Assembly (NCBI RefSeq): GCF_001645125.1
Contig: NZ_LXKA01000087.1
Location: 62,001-126,000, forward strand
DNA: 64,000 bases
Direction: 5' to 3'
Origin: Paraburkholderia ginsengiterrae
GTDB lineage: Bacteria; Pseudomonadota; Gammaproteobacteria; Burkholderiales; Burkholderiaceae
A model generated the notes under the pieces. The model saw only the letters and a list, made by a program, of their open reading frames with translations, was not told where the DNA came from and did not search any database. The stretch's first letter is position 1. Each line of letters opens with the position of its first letter. Shown here one piece after another: positions 8,440 through 17,871 of the stretch. A program made the translations under genes and the position numbers.

Positions 8440-9705
8440 TTAGGCAAGCGCCGTCGAGGCGTCGGTCAGGGTGGCAAGGTCGATGGTCCGGCCTTGGTTC
8501 ATCCATTTGCGCGACAGTTTCAGTTCGCGCGGTGTGTTGATCGCGATCACGCCGCGAATCGCGTCGTCTTCCAGATGGAACAGCGTGGCGCGTTTGCCCG
8601 CCAGATCGCCGCGCACTGCAAGCTGCGCATCGGCCGGAATGTCGCCGAGAATCTGCAGGTTCACGTCGTACTGATCGGACCAGAACCACGGAATGTCCGC
8701 ATACGGTTCAAAGTTGCCGAGCAGCGCTTTCGCCACGGAGATCGCCTGGTTCTGCGCGTTGGCCCACGATTCGAGGCGCACGCGGCGCTTGAGCCATGCG
8801 CTTGGATGGTTCGCCACGTCGCCGCACGCGAAAATGCGCGGGTCGTCGGTGGCGCCGAAATGATCGACCACCACGCCGTCGTCCACCTTTACACCGGCGG
8901 CTTCCGCCAGCGCCGTGTGCGGCGTGAGACCGATGCCGGCGACCGCGAAGTCGGCATCGAGCGTCGAGCCGTCCGCGAAGGTGGCGCGAATCCGGTTGGC
9001 GTCGTTGGGATGATCTTCGAGCTTCGTCAGCGATGCTTTCAGGCGCACGTCCACGCCGTTCGCGCGATGCAGGTCGAGCAGGAAGCGCGACACCAGCGGC
9101 GGCAACGAACGCGCGCACAGACGCGGCGCGCCTTCCACCACGGTCGCCTCGACGCCGAGCTTGCGCGCCGTGGCCGCAACCTCCAGGCCGATCCAGCCGC
9201 CGCCCACCACCAGCACGCGCTTGCTCGCCCGCAACCGTTCGCCGAGCGCGACGGCTTCGTCGAGCGTGCGCAGGTAAGCGATGTGCGAGGTCTGCACGAG
9301 GGAATCCGGCAAACGGCGGGCCGCGCCGCCGGTGGCGATCACCAGACGGTCGTACTGCACCTCGCGGCCCGACTGCGTGCGCACGATGCGCTGGGCACGG
9401 TCGATCGCGGTCGCGCTATCCGGCTGCCACGCTTCGACATTCAGCGCGTCGAAGTCGTCGGGCTTCACGAGCCGCACGGTTTCGATATCCGCTTCGCCTG
9501 CGAGCACGGCCTTCGAGAGCGGCGGGCGCTCGTATGGCAAGTGGACCTCGTCGGCGATCATCACGAGGCGGCCGTCAAAGCCTTCCCTGCGCAAGGTCTT
9601 GACGACCCAGCCGGCCGCCTGACCGCCGCCGATCACGACGATCGTGCGCGGCGCTTCGAGTCCAGCATGGGCGGCTTGCGCCTTTGCAACAGCAGCGTCA
9701 GTCAT
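8440..9705 (-). CDS. FAD-dependent ferredoxin reductase of ring-hydroxylating oxygenase
   Basis: 421 residues. The family (BphA4/HcaD type) passes electrons from NADH to the Rieske ferredoxin. Visible: N-terminal FAD motif VVIGGGQAAGWVV (about 22-34), LPYERPPLSK, second dinucleotide motif VLVVGGGWIGLEVA near 165, RIFACGDVAN near 295 and the C-terminal reductase domain with WFWSDQYDVNLQILG. With the ferredoxin at 20086 and the oxygenase at 18632 it completes a three-component system, although reductase and oxygenase genes are separated by nine others. It overlaps the dioxygenase gene by 8 bp. Confidence 0.92.
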   Translation of the reverse strand: MTDAAVAKAQAAHAGLEAPRTIVVIGGGQAAGWVVKTLRREGFDGRLVMIADEVHLPYERPPLSKAVLAGEADIETVRLVKPDDFDALNVEAWQPDSATAIDRAQRIVRTQSGREVQYDRLVIATGGAARRLPDSLVQTSHIAYLRTLDEAVALGERLRASKRVLVVGGGWIGLEVAATARKLGVEATVVEGAPRLCARSLPPLVSRFLLDLHRANGVDVRLKASLTKLEDHPNDANRIRATFADGSTLDADFAVAGIGLTPHTALAEAAGVKVDDGVVVDHFGATDDPRIFACGDVANHPSAWLKRRVRLESWANAQNQAISVAKALLGNFEPYADIPWFWSDQYDVNLQILGDIPADAQLAVRGDLAGKRATLFHLEDDAIRGVIAINTPRELKLSRKWMNQGRTIDLATLTDASTALA

Positions 9706-10663
9706 TTTTACGCTCCGTCATGAATTTGCCCTCGGGCGCCTTGGCGTTTTTCTGGCGCCGCGTATTGCCGTCGAGGCCGCCGTCGATCGCCCATTCGGCG
9801 AACACGGTCGGACCCGGCTCGAAGTCGCGCGGCTGCCAGGCGGGCGTGAGCTGGTCTTCGTCGGCGTAGTACTCGATCAGGCCGCCAGCCGGGTTCTGGA
9901 AGTACCAGAAGTAAGCCGACGACACCGGATGACGCCCCGGCCCGAGCTGCGTGTCCCAGCCGCAACGGCTGATATGCATGCCGCCGCCGAACACTTCGTG
10001 AATGTCGCGCACGGTGAACGCCACGTGATTCAGGCCGCGTTTGCCACCGGGCAAGGCCAGCAGGAAGATGTCGTGATGGCCGCCGTGTGGCGCGCAGCGC
10101 ATGAACGCGCCACGGCCCGGATAACGGTCGGACATCTCGAAGCCGAGCAGATCCTGATAGAACTTTTCCTGTTCGGCGAGACAGTTCGTGAAGAACACCA
10201 CGTGACCCACTTCGACGGGCTCGGCGCGTTCGTAGATCGTCGACGGCTGATCGACGCGCAGCATCTGGCCCCACACGTTCGAGGGCGAGCCGTGCACGTC
10301 GAGCGCACGCTTGCGCGTCACTTCAACGCGAATCGCCATGCCGTTCGGGTCGATGCAACCCACCGCGTCGGCGGTTTCGAAGTGGCCCGGCTGACCTTTG
10401 AAGCGGCCGCGCAGTGCGTCGAGTTCGGCTTGCGTCGCGACGCCCCACGTCACCTCGCGCAGCGTCGAGCCTTCCTCGAACGCGGGCGGCAGAGACGGAT
10501 CGTTCGCGTCCACCACGAGAATCGTGCAGCCGTTCAGCGTTTCGAAGCGCGCGCGCGTTTCGTCGTGTGCGACTTCCTTCAGGCCCCAGTCCGCGAAAAA
10601 GCGGCGGCAGGTGGCGAGATCCGTCACGCCGTAGGTAATCTGTTCAATGCCGAGAATCGTCAT
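9698..10663 (-). CDS. Extradiol ring-cleavage dioxygenase (type I, VOC fold)
   Basis: 321 residues with two VOC domains, the usual BphC-type length. The Fe(II) ligands are visible as H154 (EVGHVVFF), H213 (LNHVAFTV) and E264 (GLIEYYAD), with an HH pair at 196-197 where the family has its acid-base histidine. These enzymes open a catechol ring next to the hydroxyls to give a yellow meta-cleavage product. The C-terminal tail is long and charged (KNAKAPEGKF). Placed after the oxygenase and dehydrogenase genes, it should cleave the catechol made by them. The exact catechol is not readable. Confidence 0.9.
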   Translation of the reverse strand: MTILGIEQITYGVTDLATCRRFFADWGLKEVAHDETRARFETLNGCTILVVDANDPSLPPAFEEGSTLREVTWGVATQAELDALRGRFKGQPGHFETADAVGCIDPNGMAIRVEVTRKRALDVHGSPSNVWGQMLRVDQPSTIYERAEPVEVGHVVFFTNCLAEQEKFYQDLLGFEMSDRYPGRGAFMRCAPHGGHHDIFLLALPGGKRGLNHVAFTVRDIHEVFGGGMHISRCGWDTQLGPGRHPVSSAYFWYFQNPAGGLIEYYADEDQLTPAWQPRDFEPGPTVFAEWAIDGGLDGNTRRQKNAKAPEGKFMTERKND

Positions 10664-10676
10664 AACTGCCTCTTGC

Positions 10677-12176
10677 CTAGTTCGCCCACGCCAGCGGCGC
10701 GTCGTTCAAGCCCCAGTAGAGGCTCTTCTGTTGCATGTATTCGCGGATGCCGAGACGGCCTTTCTCGCGTCCCATGCCGCTCTCTTTCCAGCCGCTGAAC
10801 GGCGTCGAGATCGAGAACAGCTTGTAGGTGTTGATCCAGATGGTGCCGGCTTCGAGCGCGCGGGCAATCCGGTAAGCGCGCTTGTAGTCGCGCGTCCAGA
10901 TGCCGGCGGCGAGGCCGAACACACTGTTGTTCGCTTCTTTCAGCAGCGAGGCTTCGTCGTCGAACGGCATCGCCACCAGCACCGGGCCGAAGATTTCTTC
11001 CTGGCAGATGCGGGCGTTGTTGGTCAGCCCTTCGAGAATCGTCGGCTGGAAATAGGTGCCCGCTTCGCGGCCGTCTCCGACCGGACGCTCGCCGCCGCAC
11101 AACAGGCGGCCGCCTTCTTCCAGACCCAGCGCGACATAACGCTCGACCGTTTCGCGGTGCGCCGCCGTGATCAGCGGACCCATCTGCGTTTGTTCGCGCG
11201 ACGGATCGCCCACGCGCAGCTTGCGCGCGCCTTCCGCGAGACGCGCCATGAACGCGTCGTAAATCGAGCGCTGCACGAACAGGCGCGAACCCGCGATGCA
11301 CGCCTCGCCCGACGAACTGAAAATGCCGTACAGCACGCCGTTCACCGCGTGATCGAGATCGGCGTCGTCGAACACGATGGTCGGCGACTTGCCGCCGAGT
11401 TCGAGCGAAACCGGCATCAGCTTGTCCGCGGCAATGCGCGCGATGTTGCGGCCCACTTCGGTGCCGCCCGTGAACGACACTTTCTTCACGAGCGGATGAC
11501 GCACCAGCACGTCGCCGATCACCGAGCCCTTGCCCGGCAGCACGCTGATCACGCCCTTCGGCACACCGGCTTCTTCGCAGATGCGCGCCAACGCCAGCGA
11601 CACCAGCGGCGTCACCTCAGCCGGCTTCAGCACCACGGCATTGCCGCCCGCGAGAGCCGGCGCCAGCTTCTGCGCGTCCGACGCGATCGGCGAATTCCAC
11701 GGCGTAATCGCGGCGATCACACCGATCGGCTCGTAGAGGCTCATCGTCAGATAATCGCCGCGCGAGGGCGTGACTTCTTCGTCGAGCGTTTCGAGGCAAG
11801 CGGCGAAATAGCGGAAGGTGTTCGCCGCGCTCGCCACGAGCACGCGCGTTTCGCCGATCGGCTTGCCGTTGTCGCGGCGCTGCAATTGCGCGAGCGCTTC
11901 GTGGCGCGCCATGATCAGGTCGGCGATGCGGTACAGAATCAACGCGCGTTGATGCGGCTTGAGACCCGACCAATCGGCCTTGCGCCAGGCGATGTCCGCG
12001 GCTTCCACGGCTTCGCAGGCGTCGTCGGCATTGGCCGTCGAGATTTCCATGTTGACCGACTGATCCGCCGGATACAGGCTTTTGTACGGGTTGCCACGCC
12101 CTTGCCGCCATTCGCCGCCAATGAAAATGTCGCCGGTGGGCACGAGGCTGGTATCGAAGTGAGTCATGTCGGTCAT
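10677..12176 (-). CDS. NAD(P)-dependent aldehyde dehydrogenase
   Basis: 499 residues, full-length ALDH. The catalytic glutamate is in SLELGGKSPTIV and the nucleophilic cysteine in SSSGEACIAGSR, with ITPWNSPIA and SFTGGTEVG cofactor motifs before them and EIFGPVLVAMPFDD after. It oxidises an aldehyde to an acid. In this operon the aldehyde could come from the ThDP decarboxylase (13045) or from the meta-cleavage product. The start is ATG at 12176 (MTDMTHFD); a second in-frame ATG lies 9 bp on. The 45-bp spacer before it contains a triple 11-bp repeat. Confidence 0.92.
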   Translation of the reverse strand: MTDMTHFDTSLVPTGDIFIGGEWRQGRGNPYKSLYPADQSVNMEISTANADDACEAVEAADIAWRKADWSGLKPHQRALILYRIADLIMARHEALAQLQRRDNGKPIGETRVLVASAANTFRYFAACLETLDEEVTPSRGDYLTMSLYEPIGVIAAITPWNSPIASDAQKLAPALAGGNAVVLKPAEVTPLVSLALARICEEAGVPKGVISVLPGKGSVIGDVLVRHPLVKKVSFTGGTEVGRNIARIAADKLMPVSLELGGKSPTIVFDDADLDHAVNGVLYGIFSSSGEACIAGSRLFVQRSIYDAFMARLAEGARKLRVGDPSREQTQMGPLITAAHRETVERYVALGLEEGGRLLCGGERPVGDGREAGTYFQPTILEGLTNNARICQEEIFGPVLVAMPFDDEASLLKEANNSVFGLAAGIWTRDYKRAYRIARALEAGTIWINTYKLFSISTPFSGWKESGMGREKGRLGIREYMQQKSLYWGLNDAPLAWAN

Positions 12177-12179
12177 TCC

Positions 12180-12212
12180 GGTTTGCTTCGGGTTTGCTTC
12201 GGGTTTGCTTCT
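12180..12212. repeat. Triple tandem 11-bp repeat upstream of the aldehyde dehydrogenase gene
   Basis: GGTTTGCTTCG occurs three times head to tail (third copy ends in T) in the only sizeable gap of this stretch of the operon, directly before the aldehyde dehydrogenase start. On the mRNA strand it gives repeated CGAAGCAAACC units, about where the ribosome site should be. Confidence 0.9.
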
Positions 12213-12221
12213 GCTATTGGC

Positions 12222-13052
12222 TTAAATCACACAGCGCGCCGCGCGGTTGCGCAGCGCACGCATCGCGCTATAAGCGGTCAGCGCGGACGTCTTGGGGTTG
12301 TCCGGCAGCGGCTTGCCGCACATTTCCAGCGACATCTCGCCGAATGCGCCGCGCGCCACGATGCGGTGCACGTTGCGCGTCACGTTCGGGTCCGCGATCA
12401 GCCGAACCCGGGTCTGGTCCAGACCGAGGCCGGCCAGCGCGATCGTCGCGGCAACGTTGGCGTTCTTCGGATACAGACGCGCCGCTTCGCGCGCGCTGCC
12501 TTCGAAAATCACCTTCTCTTCGTTCAGCGTGGTCAGATCGCAGAGCTGTTCCGCCGGCGTGCCGAGCCATCCCGTAGGCGGCTTGCGGCCCGTGTACAAC
12601 ACCTCGTCGAGACCGCCGAGCTTGGCCGCGGCCAGCGCGTCCACTCCGCCGATTGCGCCCGAGAGCAGCGTCAGCGTGGCGTCGCCTTCATCGGCGGCGG
12701 CGGCGAGCGTGTCGAGCAGCACCATGTCGGACAGCGCGCCGATCGACGCCACCGCGCAGTCCGTGCCGGCTTTCAGCAACGGCACCACGTGATCGACCAG
12801 CGCGCTATGTCCCGCGCATTCCAGCGCGAAATGCGGCTGGCTGCTCAATGCCGACACGGAGGCCACCACATCCACCGAGCCGCCCACTACTTCACGCACC
12901 GAAGCCATGTGGCGCTCCGGCACGATCACGTGCGACACGCGCACGGTCGGATCGGCGGCAACCGAGCGGTACACCGCCTGGCCGATCGCGCCGAAGCCGA
13001 TCATCGCGACGTCGACGGGTGCGTGATGCCCCGCGTAGCCGGGTTCATGCAT
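12222..13052 (-). CDS. L-aspartate dehydrogenase family protein (NadX-like)
   Basis: 276 residues. The N-terminal NAD(P) fold has [18 protein letters not shown], and the C-terminal domain has the DUF108 block with [20 protein letters not shown] and the catalytic-histidine region [12 protein letters not shown]. The family oxidatively deaminates L-aspartate to iminoaspartate/oxaloacetate with NAD(P). No nadA or nadC is next to it, so a role in NAD synthesis is not indicated. In this aromatic operon it may act on an amino or imino acid from the substrate, which is inference. Its ATG overlaps the ThDP enzyme stop by 8 bp. Confidence 0.88.
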   Translation of the reverse strand: MHEPGYAGHHAPVDVAMIGFGAIGQAVYRSVAADPTVRVSHVIVPERHMASVREVVGGSVDVVASVSALSSQPHFALECAGHSALVDHVVPLLKAGTDCAVASIGALSDMVLLDTLAAAADEGDATLTLLSGAIGGVDALAAAKLGGLDEVLYTGRKPPTGWLGTPAEQLCDLTTLNEEKVIFEGSAREAARLYPKNANVAATIALAGLGLDQTRVRLIADPNVTRNVHRIVARGAFGEMSLEMCGKPLPDNPKTSALTAYSAMRALRNRAARCVI

Positions 13053-14703
13053 GTTCAGGCTCCTGTGCCTTGACCGGCGGGCCCGCGAACGCGGTGGCGA
13101 ACGAGCCGACCGACAGCATGTCGACTTCGACCAGCACCGGGCCGGTCTTCGCCATGCCTTCGCGGATGATCGCTTCGGCCTGGTCGAGCGATTTGATGCG
13201 ATAGTGCGTGAGCTTCAGGCTCTCGCAGAACTGCGCGAAATCCGGCTGGTGCAGATCGACGTAGCAACGGCGGCCGCCGTAGTGCGCGTCCTGAATGTTG
13301 CGGATCACGCCGTAGCACTGGTCGTTCATCAGCACGATCATCACGTTGGCGTTTTCCTGCACGGCCGTCGCGAGTTCGCCGACGTTGACCATCAGGCCGC
13401 CATCGCCGACGAGACACACGGTCTTCGCCGCGCTGCCCGCGAGCGCCGCACCGATGCCCATCTGCATGCCCTGGCCGATGCCGCCGCCGAGTGCGTGCAC
13501 GCCCGCGCGCGGCGAGAAAATCTTCAGCATGCGGTTGCCCCACGTGCTGTTCGAGATCGTGACGTCGCGCACCCAGTTGTAGTCGCGGCCCACCGCCTCT
13601 TGCAGCGCATCGACGAGACGCTTGTAGGGACCAAGGCCCTTGCCCACATCGGCAACCGCGATTTCGCGTGCGGCGGCCAGATCCTGCGCGAACGCCGGAT
13701 CGACCTGCAGGCGGCCTTCGAGCAGCGTCGCCAGTTCGTCGAGAACGGCCGATGCGTCGCCGTGAATGAACATCTCGTTGCGGTAGCCGCGGTTATCGGC
13801 GAGCGCGTCGGCGTCGATGCGATACAACGGTTGCGGCAGCGCGAGCTTGTACTTCAGCGTTTCATTGCCACGCAGACGCGAGCCCACCACCAGCAGCGCG
13901 TCGCACGTCTTATAGAAGCTCTCGACCGACGCGTGCACGTTGAATGCGCCGAGTGTGGCCGGATGATCTTCCGGCAGCACGCCGCGGCCCTGCACGCTCG
14001 TCACGACGCCGAAGCCCAGCGCCACCAGACGCTCGACCGCCTTGGTCGCGTGGCGCGTGCCGCCGCCCAGCCACAGGAGCGGACGCTTGGCCGTGGCCAG
14101 CGAGTCCGCGAGTTGCGCGACGCGCTGTTTGCAATGCGTGAGCGTGGTGACGTGCGGTGCGCCCAGATCGGCGGGCCATTCGATTTCAGCGGCTTGAATG
14201 TCGATTGGAATCTCGACGCTGACCGGACCGCTCGGCGCGGTTTGCGCAACGCGCACGGCTTCGCGGATGGTCGGCAGCGCGGTTTCGACCGAACGCACGC
14301 GGAACGCGGCCTTCGAGATCGACGACAGCATCGACAGTTGATCCGGTGCTTCGTGGATATACGCGAGGTCCTGATCGAGGTATTCGGTTTCGATCTGGCC
14401 GGTGACGTGCAGCAATGCCGTGCCCGCCGTCAACGCTTCGACCATCGCGCCCGCCGCGTTGCCCGCCGCGGTGCCGGTGCTCGTGAACGCGACGCCGAGG
14501 CCGCCGGAGACGCGTGCGAGGCCGTCGGCCATGTTCACCGCGCCCGCTTCGCCGCGCGGGCCGACGTAGCGGATCTTGCCGCGGTTGTGGATCGCGTCGA
14601 GGATCGGCATGTTATGGATCGAGATCACGCCAAATGCGGTTTGAACGCCGCATTGCTCGAGAAAAGCGGCGATCAGCTCGCCAACGGTGGTTTTGTTAGA
14701 CAT
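13045..14703 (-). CDS. Thiamine diphosphate-dependent enzyme (2-oxo acid decarboxylase/acetolactate synthase-like)
   Basis: 552 residues with the three ThDP-enzyme domains: PYR, central and PP. The activating glutamate is E52 in [14 protein letters not shown], and the ThDP-Mg motif begins [14 protein letters not shown] and ends with the VLMNDQCYG block. The family contains acetolactate synthases, benzoylformate decarboxylases and related carboligases; the specificity is not clear here. In the operon it probably decarboxylates a 2-oxo acid to an aldehyde for the adjacent dehydrogenase. The start is ATG at 14703 ([10 protein letters not shown]), overlapping the preceding SDR stop by 8 bp; an upstream in-frame start would overlap more. 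Confidence 0.85.
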   Translation of the reverse strand: MSNKTTVGELIAAFLEQCGVQTAFGVISIHNMPILDAIHNRGKIRYVGPRGEAGAVNMADGLARVSGGLGVAFTSTGTAAGNAAGAMVEALTAGTALLHVTGQIETEYLDQDLAYIHEAPDQLSMLSSISKAAFRVRSVETALPTIREAVRVAQTAPSGPVSVEIPIDIQAAEIEWPADLGAPHVTTLTHCKQRVAQLADSLATAKRPLLWLGGGTRHATKAVERLVALGFGVVTSVQGRGVLPEDHPATLGAFNVHASVESFYKTCDALLVVGSRLRGNETLKYKLALPQPLYRIDADALADNRGYRNEMFIHGDASAVLDELATLLEGRLQVDPAFAQDLAAAREIAVADVGKGLGPYKRLVDALQEAVGRDYNWVRDVTISNSTWGNRMLKIFSPRAGVHALGGGIGQGMQMGIGAALAGSAAKTVCLVGDGGLMVNVGELATAVQENANVMIVLMNDQCYGVIRNIQDAHYGGRRCYVDLHQPDFAQFCESLKLTHYRIKSLDQAEAIIREGMAKTGPVLVEVDMLSVGSFATAFAGPPVKAQEPEHA

Positions 14704-15505
14704 GTCGTGCAACGCCTCCAGAAACATCGATATGACTGCCCGTCGTGTAGGACGACAGCGTCGTAGCCAGATAAAAGAGCGCTTGAGCGGCTTCTTCGGG
14801 GCGACCGAAGCGGCCTAGCGGAATGTTTTTCTTGCGTGCCAGTTCGGCGGTCCAGTCTTCCCAGCTCTGCCCCGGCTGCGCCTGCTCCGCATAACGGCGG
14901 CGCCACTGACCCGATTCGACAATGCCGATCAGAATCGAATTGACGCGGATGCGCTGCGGCGCGAGTTCCACCGCGAGCGACTTGAGCAGGTTCTGCACAC
15001 CGGCGCGCGCCGACGAGGTCGCCACCATGTGCGGCTCGGGTTGCAGCGCGAGCAGCGAGTTCACGCAGACCACCGACGCGTTGTGGCCGGCCCCGGCCAC
15101 GTCGCGCAGCATCGGCAGAAACGCGCGGGTCGGACGGATCACGCTGAAATACTTCAGTTCGAGTTCTTCGCGCCAGGCGTCGTCGGTCGTGTCGGCGAAG
15201 GTCGACACTCGGCCCTGGCCGGCGTTGTTCACCAGCATGTCGGCGCGGCCGAAGCGCGTCTGCACCGCTTGCGCGAATGCGTTGACGTCGTCGGCATCGA
15301 GCACGTCGCAGCGCTGCGCGAGCAATTGCGAGGCGGGGAACTGCTCCTTCAGCGCGGCTTCCGCCTGCGCGAGCCGCTCGGTGTCGCGGCCGCAGATCGC
15401 GACCGAGGTGCCGGCGCGCAAAAACAGTTCGGCGGTGGCGAGGCCAATGCCGGACGAACCGCCCGTCACTACCGCTACCTGCCCGGTCAAGTCGATTTGA
15501 ATCAT
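14696..15505 (-). CDS. SDR-family protein with altered active site
   Basis: 269 residues, classical SDR fold. The cofactor motif TGGSSGIG and the NNAG motif are intact and the active-site serine is S150 (VNSLL). The catalytic Tyr-x-x-x-Lys is missing: the aligned stretch reads ATSSARAGV, giving Thr163 and Arg167. It may be a divergent SDR with another mechanism, an NAD-binding non-reductase, or a partner of the other SDR in the operon (17872). Its ATG overlaps the IclR gene stop by 4 bp and its own stop overlaps the ThDP gene, so it is tightly coupled. Confidence 0.88.
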   Translation of the reverse strand: MIQIDLTGQVAVVTGGSSGIGLATAELFLRAGTSVAICGRDTERLAQAEAALKEQFPASQLLAQRCDVLDADDVNAFAQAVQTRFGRADMLVNNAGQGRVSTFADTTDDAWREELELKYFSVIRPTRAFLPMLRDVAGAGHNASVVCVNSLLALQPEPHMVATSSARAGVQNLLKSLAVELAPQRIRVNSILIGIVESGQWRRRYAEQAQPGQSWEDWTAELARKKNIPLGRFGRPEEAAQALFYLATTLSSYTTGSHIDVSGGVARHV

Positions 15506-16389
15506 CGGAGTCCCAGTGCTTTCATGTATTTGCTGCCCGCATTCGGCCCGCCTTTGGGCCGGTAGTTGAGCCGCTGCGATAGTTCGTCGGCCGCGCGGCG
15601 GACCTTGTCGATCAGGCCGCTGTCGAGCAGCGACGCATCGATCTCGTGGCGCGGAATGGTCGTCGTAATGACAGCGACGATGCGGCCCGTGTCGTTGCGC
15701 ACCGGTGCGCTAACCACCGAAATGCCGCGCTCGAACGACGACTCGCTGATCGCGAAACCGCGCCGCGCATCGTCGCGCACCCGCTCGTAGAGATCTTCGA
15801 CGGTGGCGGGCGTCTGCTTCGTGAAGCGCTCGAGTTCCGGCTCGGGATAGAGCTTCTTCAGGTCGTCGAGCGTCATGTCGCCCATCAGCACCTGACCGTG
15901 CGTCGTGGCATGCGCCGGCAGGCGTGTGCCCACGTTGACCTTCACCGAGCTGAAAATCGGCGCGTGGCTTTGTGCCTTGGCGACGAACACGACATCGCGT
16001 CCGTCGCGAATCACGATGTGGCTCGTCAAACCCGTTTCCGACCGCAGCGCTTCGATGATCGGCAGACCGAGATCGGTCAATTCGAGCGAGCTCAGATATT
16101 CGAAACCGAGCCGCAGCACCGCGACGCCGAGACGATAGTTGCGGTCCTTGTCTGCGCGCTCGAGAAAGCCGAGCGATTCGAGGGTTTGCAGCAGACGGAA
16201 TACGGTCGTGCGCGGGATCTTCAGGCGCCTGGACAATTCCGGTGCGCCGAGAACCGGTTCACGAGGCGAAAATTCCGTGAGAATCTTCAGGCCGCGTTCG
16301 AGACCCGGCACCCGGTAGCTAGATTCGCTGCCGGTGTCGTTGCGGCCATCGTCCGCATCGCGCTCGGGGTTAATGATCTCGGGCGTCAT
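15502..16389 (-). CDS. IclR-family transcriptional regulator, inside the operon
   Basis: 295 residues: N-terminal winged helix (GLERGLKILTEFS, then PRTTVFRLLQTLESLGFLER) and a C-terminal effector-binding GAF-like domain (VFVAKAQSHAPIFSSVKVNVG, RLPAHATTHGQVLMG, SESSFERGISVVSAPVRN). IclR proteins bind an aromatic or acid effector and repress or activate catabolic promoters. It is placed mid-operon, directly abutting the hydrolase gene and overlapping the SDR gene by 4 bp, so it should be co-expressed and could autoregulate. It is very similar to the second IclR gene at 21930. Confidence 0.93.
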   Translation of the reverse strand: MTPEIINPERDADDGRNDTGSESSYRVPGLERGLKILTEFSPREPVLGAPELSRRLKIPRTTVFRLLQTLESLGFLERADKDRNYRLGVAVLRLGFEYLSSLELTDLGLPIIEALRSETGLTSHIVIRDGRDVVFVAKAQSHAPIFSSVKVNVGTRLPAHATTHGQVLMGDMTLDDLKKLYPEPELERFTKQTPATVEDLYERVRDDARRGFAISESSFERGISVVSAPVRNDTGRIVAVITTTIPRHEIDASLLDSGLIDKVRRAADELSQRLNYRPKGGPNAGSKYMKALGLR

Positions 16390-17280
16390 TCACTGGCTCC
16401 GTTGTCTGTCGCTCGCGCGGCAGAACGTGTCGATGATCGCGGTGTACGCGGCGGGGGCTTCGATATAGCCGGCGTGCCCCGCGCGAGGCACGACCTGCAA
16501 GGGGGTGTCCGCAGCCAGCGCGAGTCGCTCGCAAGCCGCGGGGGATGTAATGGTGTCGTCGGCGCCGACCGCCACGTTGACGCGGCCCCGGTAGCGCGCG
16601 AGGTCAGCGGCAAGATCGGCGTTGGCGAGCAGATGGGTCGCTTGCGCGTAGCCGTGCGGGATCACGCGCGCCATGTTCCAGCGCACCCAGGCGCGCGCTT
16701 CGTCGCTCGCGTGCGCTGACAGCATATTGCTGCTGCGTTGTTCGGCCAGGCCTTGCGGACCAAGTTCGTTCAGCATCGCGAGGCGCTGATCGCGTTTGCT
16801 TGCACGCACCTCGGCGGATGCCGCGCCGTAGCCACCTGCCGGAGAGAGCAGCAGCAAACCGGCCACACGTTGCGGGTTCACCGCTGCAAACGCGCCGGCG
16901 ATGATCGCGCCGAGCGAATGGCCGAGCAGCACACAACGTTCGATACCGAGCGCGTCAAGCCATTCCTTCAGCACAGCCGCGTAATCGGCCGCGGCGGGGG
17001 ATTCGCCCGCGACCGGCGTGGAAGCGCCGTAACCCGGTGCATCCCACGCCAGCACACGACGCGTCTGTCCGAGTACTTCGAACTGCTGCACCCACGAAGC
17101 CGCGCCCGAACCGATACCGTGCAGCAACACGAGCGGCAGCGCAGTGCCGTTTGTGCTATCGGCTTCGCGATAGCTCACAGCGCGTTGCGATGCCAGCCCG
17201 ATCTGCTGCGCCGGAAAGCGCGCAAGGCGTGCTTCGAGCGAGGCGTGCTGATCGGCGGTGGCGGATGGGACTGCGGACAT
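16390..17280 (-). CDS. Alpha/beta hydrolase, probable meta-cleavage product hydrolase
   Basis: 296 residues. Catalytic features: oxyanion motif LLHGIGSGAASW near 52, nucleophile in LLGHSLGAIIAG, acid in VAVGADDTITSP and base in PRAGHAGYIEAP. The order and spacing fit carbon-carbon bond hydrolases (BphD/MhpC group) as well as esterases. Because an extradiol dioxygenase is in the same operon, hydrolysis of the ring-opened dienoate is the likely role. The start ATG lies 37 bp after the cupin gene. Confidence 0.87.
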   Translation of the reverse strand: MSAVPSATADQHASLEARLARFPAQQIGLASQRAVSYREADSTNGTALPLVLLHGIGSGAASWVQQFEVLGQTRRVLAWDAPGYGASTPVAGESPAAADYAAVLKEWLDALGIERCVLLGHSLGAIIAGAFAAVNPQRVAGLLLLSPAGGYGAASAEVRASKRDQRLAMLNELGPQGLAEQRSSNMLSAHASDEARAWVRWNMARVIPHGYAQATHLLANADLAADLARYRGRVNVAVGADDTITSPAACERLALAADTPLQVVPRAGHAGYIEAPAAYTAIIDTFCRASDRQRSQ

Positions 17281-17317
17281 GATTTCCTTCGCGGGTGAGT
17301 CTGGAACGAACGGCGGC

Positions 17318-17845
17318 TTAGCGCTTGAGCTTGGCGAGCGGCGAATCCGGCGGATAAGTCGGCGTGATCGGCTTCGGCGAACCGAGCATCACGCACATCA
17401 GCGCGTCTTCCTCGCCGACGTTGACTTCCGTGCGGTACACGCCCGGCGGCACGGAGATCAGGTCGCGCTCGCCCAGTTCGGCTTCCCACGTTTCACCGTC
17501 TTTCTCGCAGATCACCTTCATCTTGCCGCGCAGCACGAAGAAAATTTCTTCGACGTCCATATGAATATGGCTCGGACCGATGTTGCCGGCCGGAATCACC
17601 ATCGTCGAGAACGTGAAGCCGCCGGCGGGCACCGTGTTCACGTCTTTCGCGACACCCGTGCCGCCCGTGCCGACATAGCGCATTTGCGCGCGGCGATACT
17701 TTGGGTCGTAGTCGGCCTGGAACTTCAGCGCGTCCCAGTCATAGCGACGCGTTGCGAGGCGCGCGACGCGGCTGTCCAGCCATTGCGCAAAGCTCGCGTC
17801 CGCGGGCTGTTCCCACGATTTGCGTTCGGTATCGGCGTCCGCCAT
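17318..17845 (-). CDS. Cupin-domain protein
   Basis: 175 residues. The start is fixed at ATG 17845 by a strong AAAGGAGAAAGAG ribosome site. One cupin domain (about 75-155) with metal-ligand motif GPSHIHMDVEEIFFVLRGK and the second motif ISVPPGVYRTEVN. A helical N-terminal extension of about 60 residues precedes it. Cupins of this kind may be dioxygenases, isomerases or binding proteins; no activity can be assigned. Between the SDR and hydrolase genes it is likely a step or accessory of the same aromatic pathway. Confidence 0.88.
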   Translation of the reverse strand: MADADTERKSWEQPADASFAQWLDSRVARLATRRYDWDALKFQADYDPKYRRAQMRYVGTGGTGVAKDVNTVPAGGFTFSTMVIPAGNIGPSHIHMDVEEIFFVLRGKMKVICEKDGETWEAELGERDLISVPPGVYRTEVNVGEEDALMCVMLGSPKPITPTYPPDSPLAKLKR

Positions 17846-17871
17846 CTCTTTCTCCTTTCGATTCGACAAGA

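Noticed and set aside
10647-13073. 808-codon open frame on the plus strand
   Set aside because: It lies antisense to the dioxygenase start, the aldehyde dehydrogenase and aspartate dehydrogenase genes; the product is Arg/His-rich with no domain, the usual mirror frame in GC-rich DNA.
13051-14766. 571-codon plus-strand open frame
   Set aside because: Antisense to the ThDP enzyme, whose motifs are complete on the minus strand; composition is that of a shadow frame.
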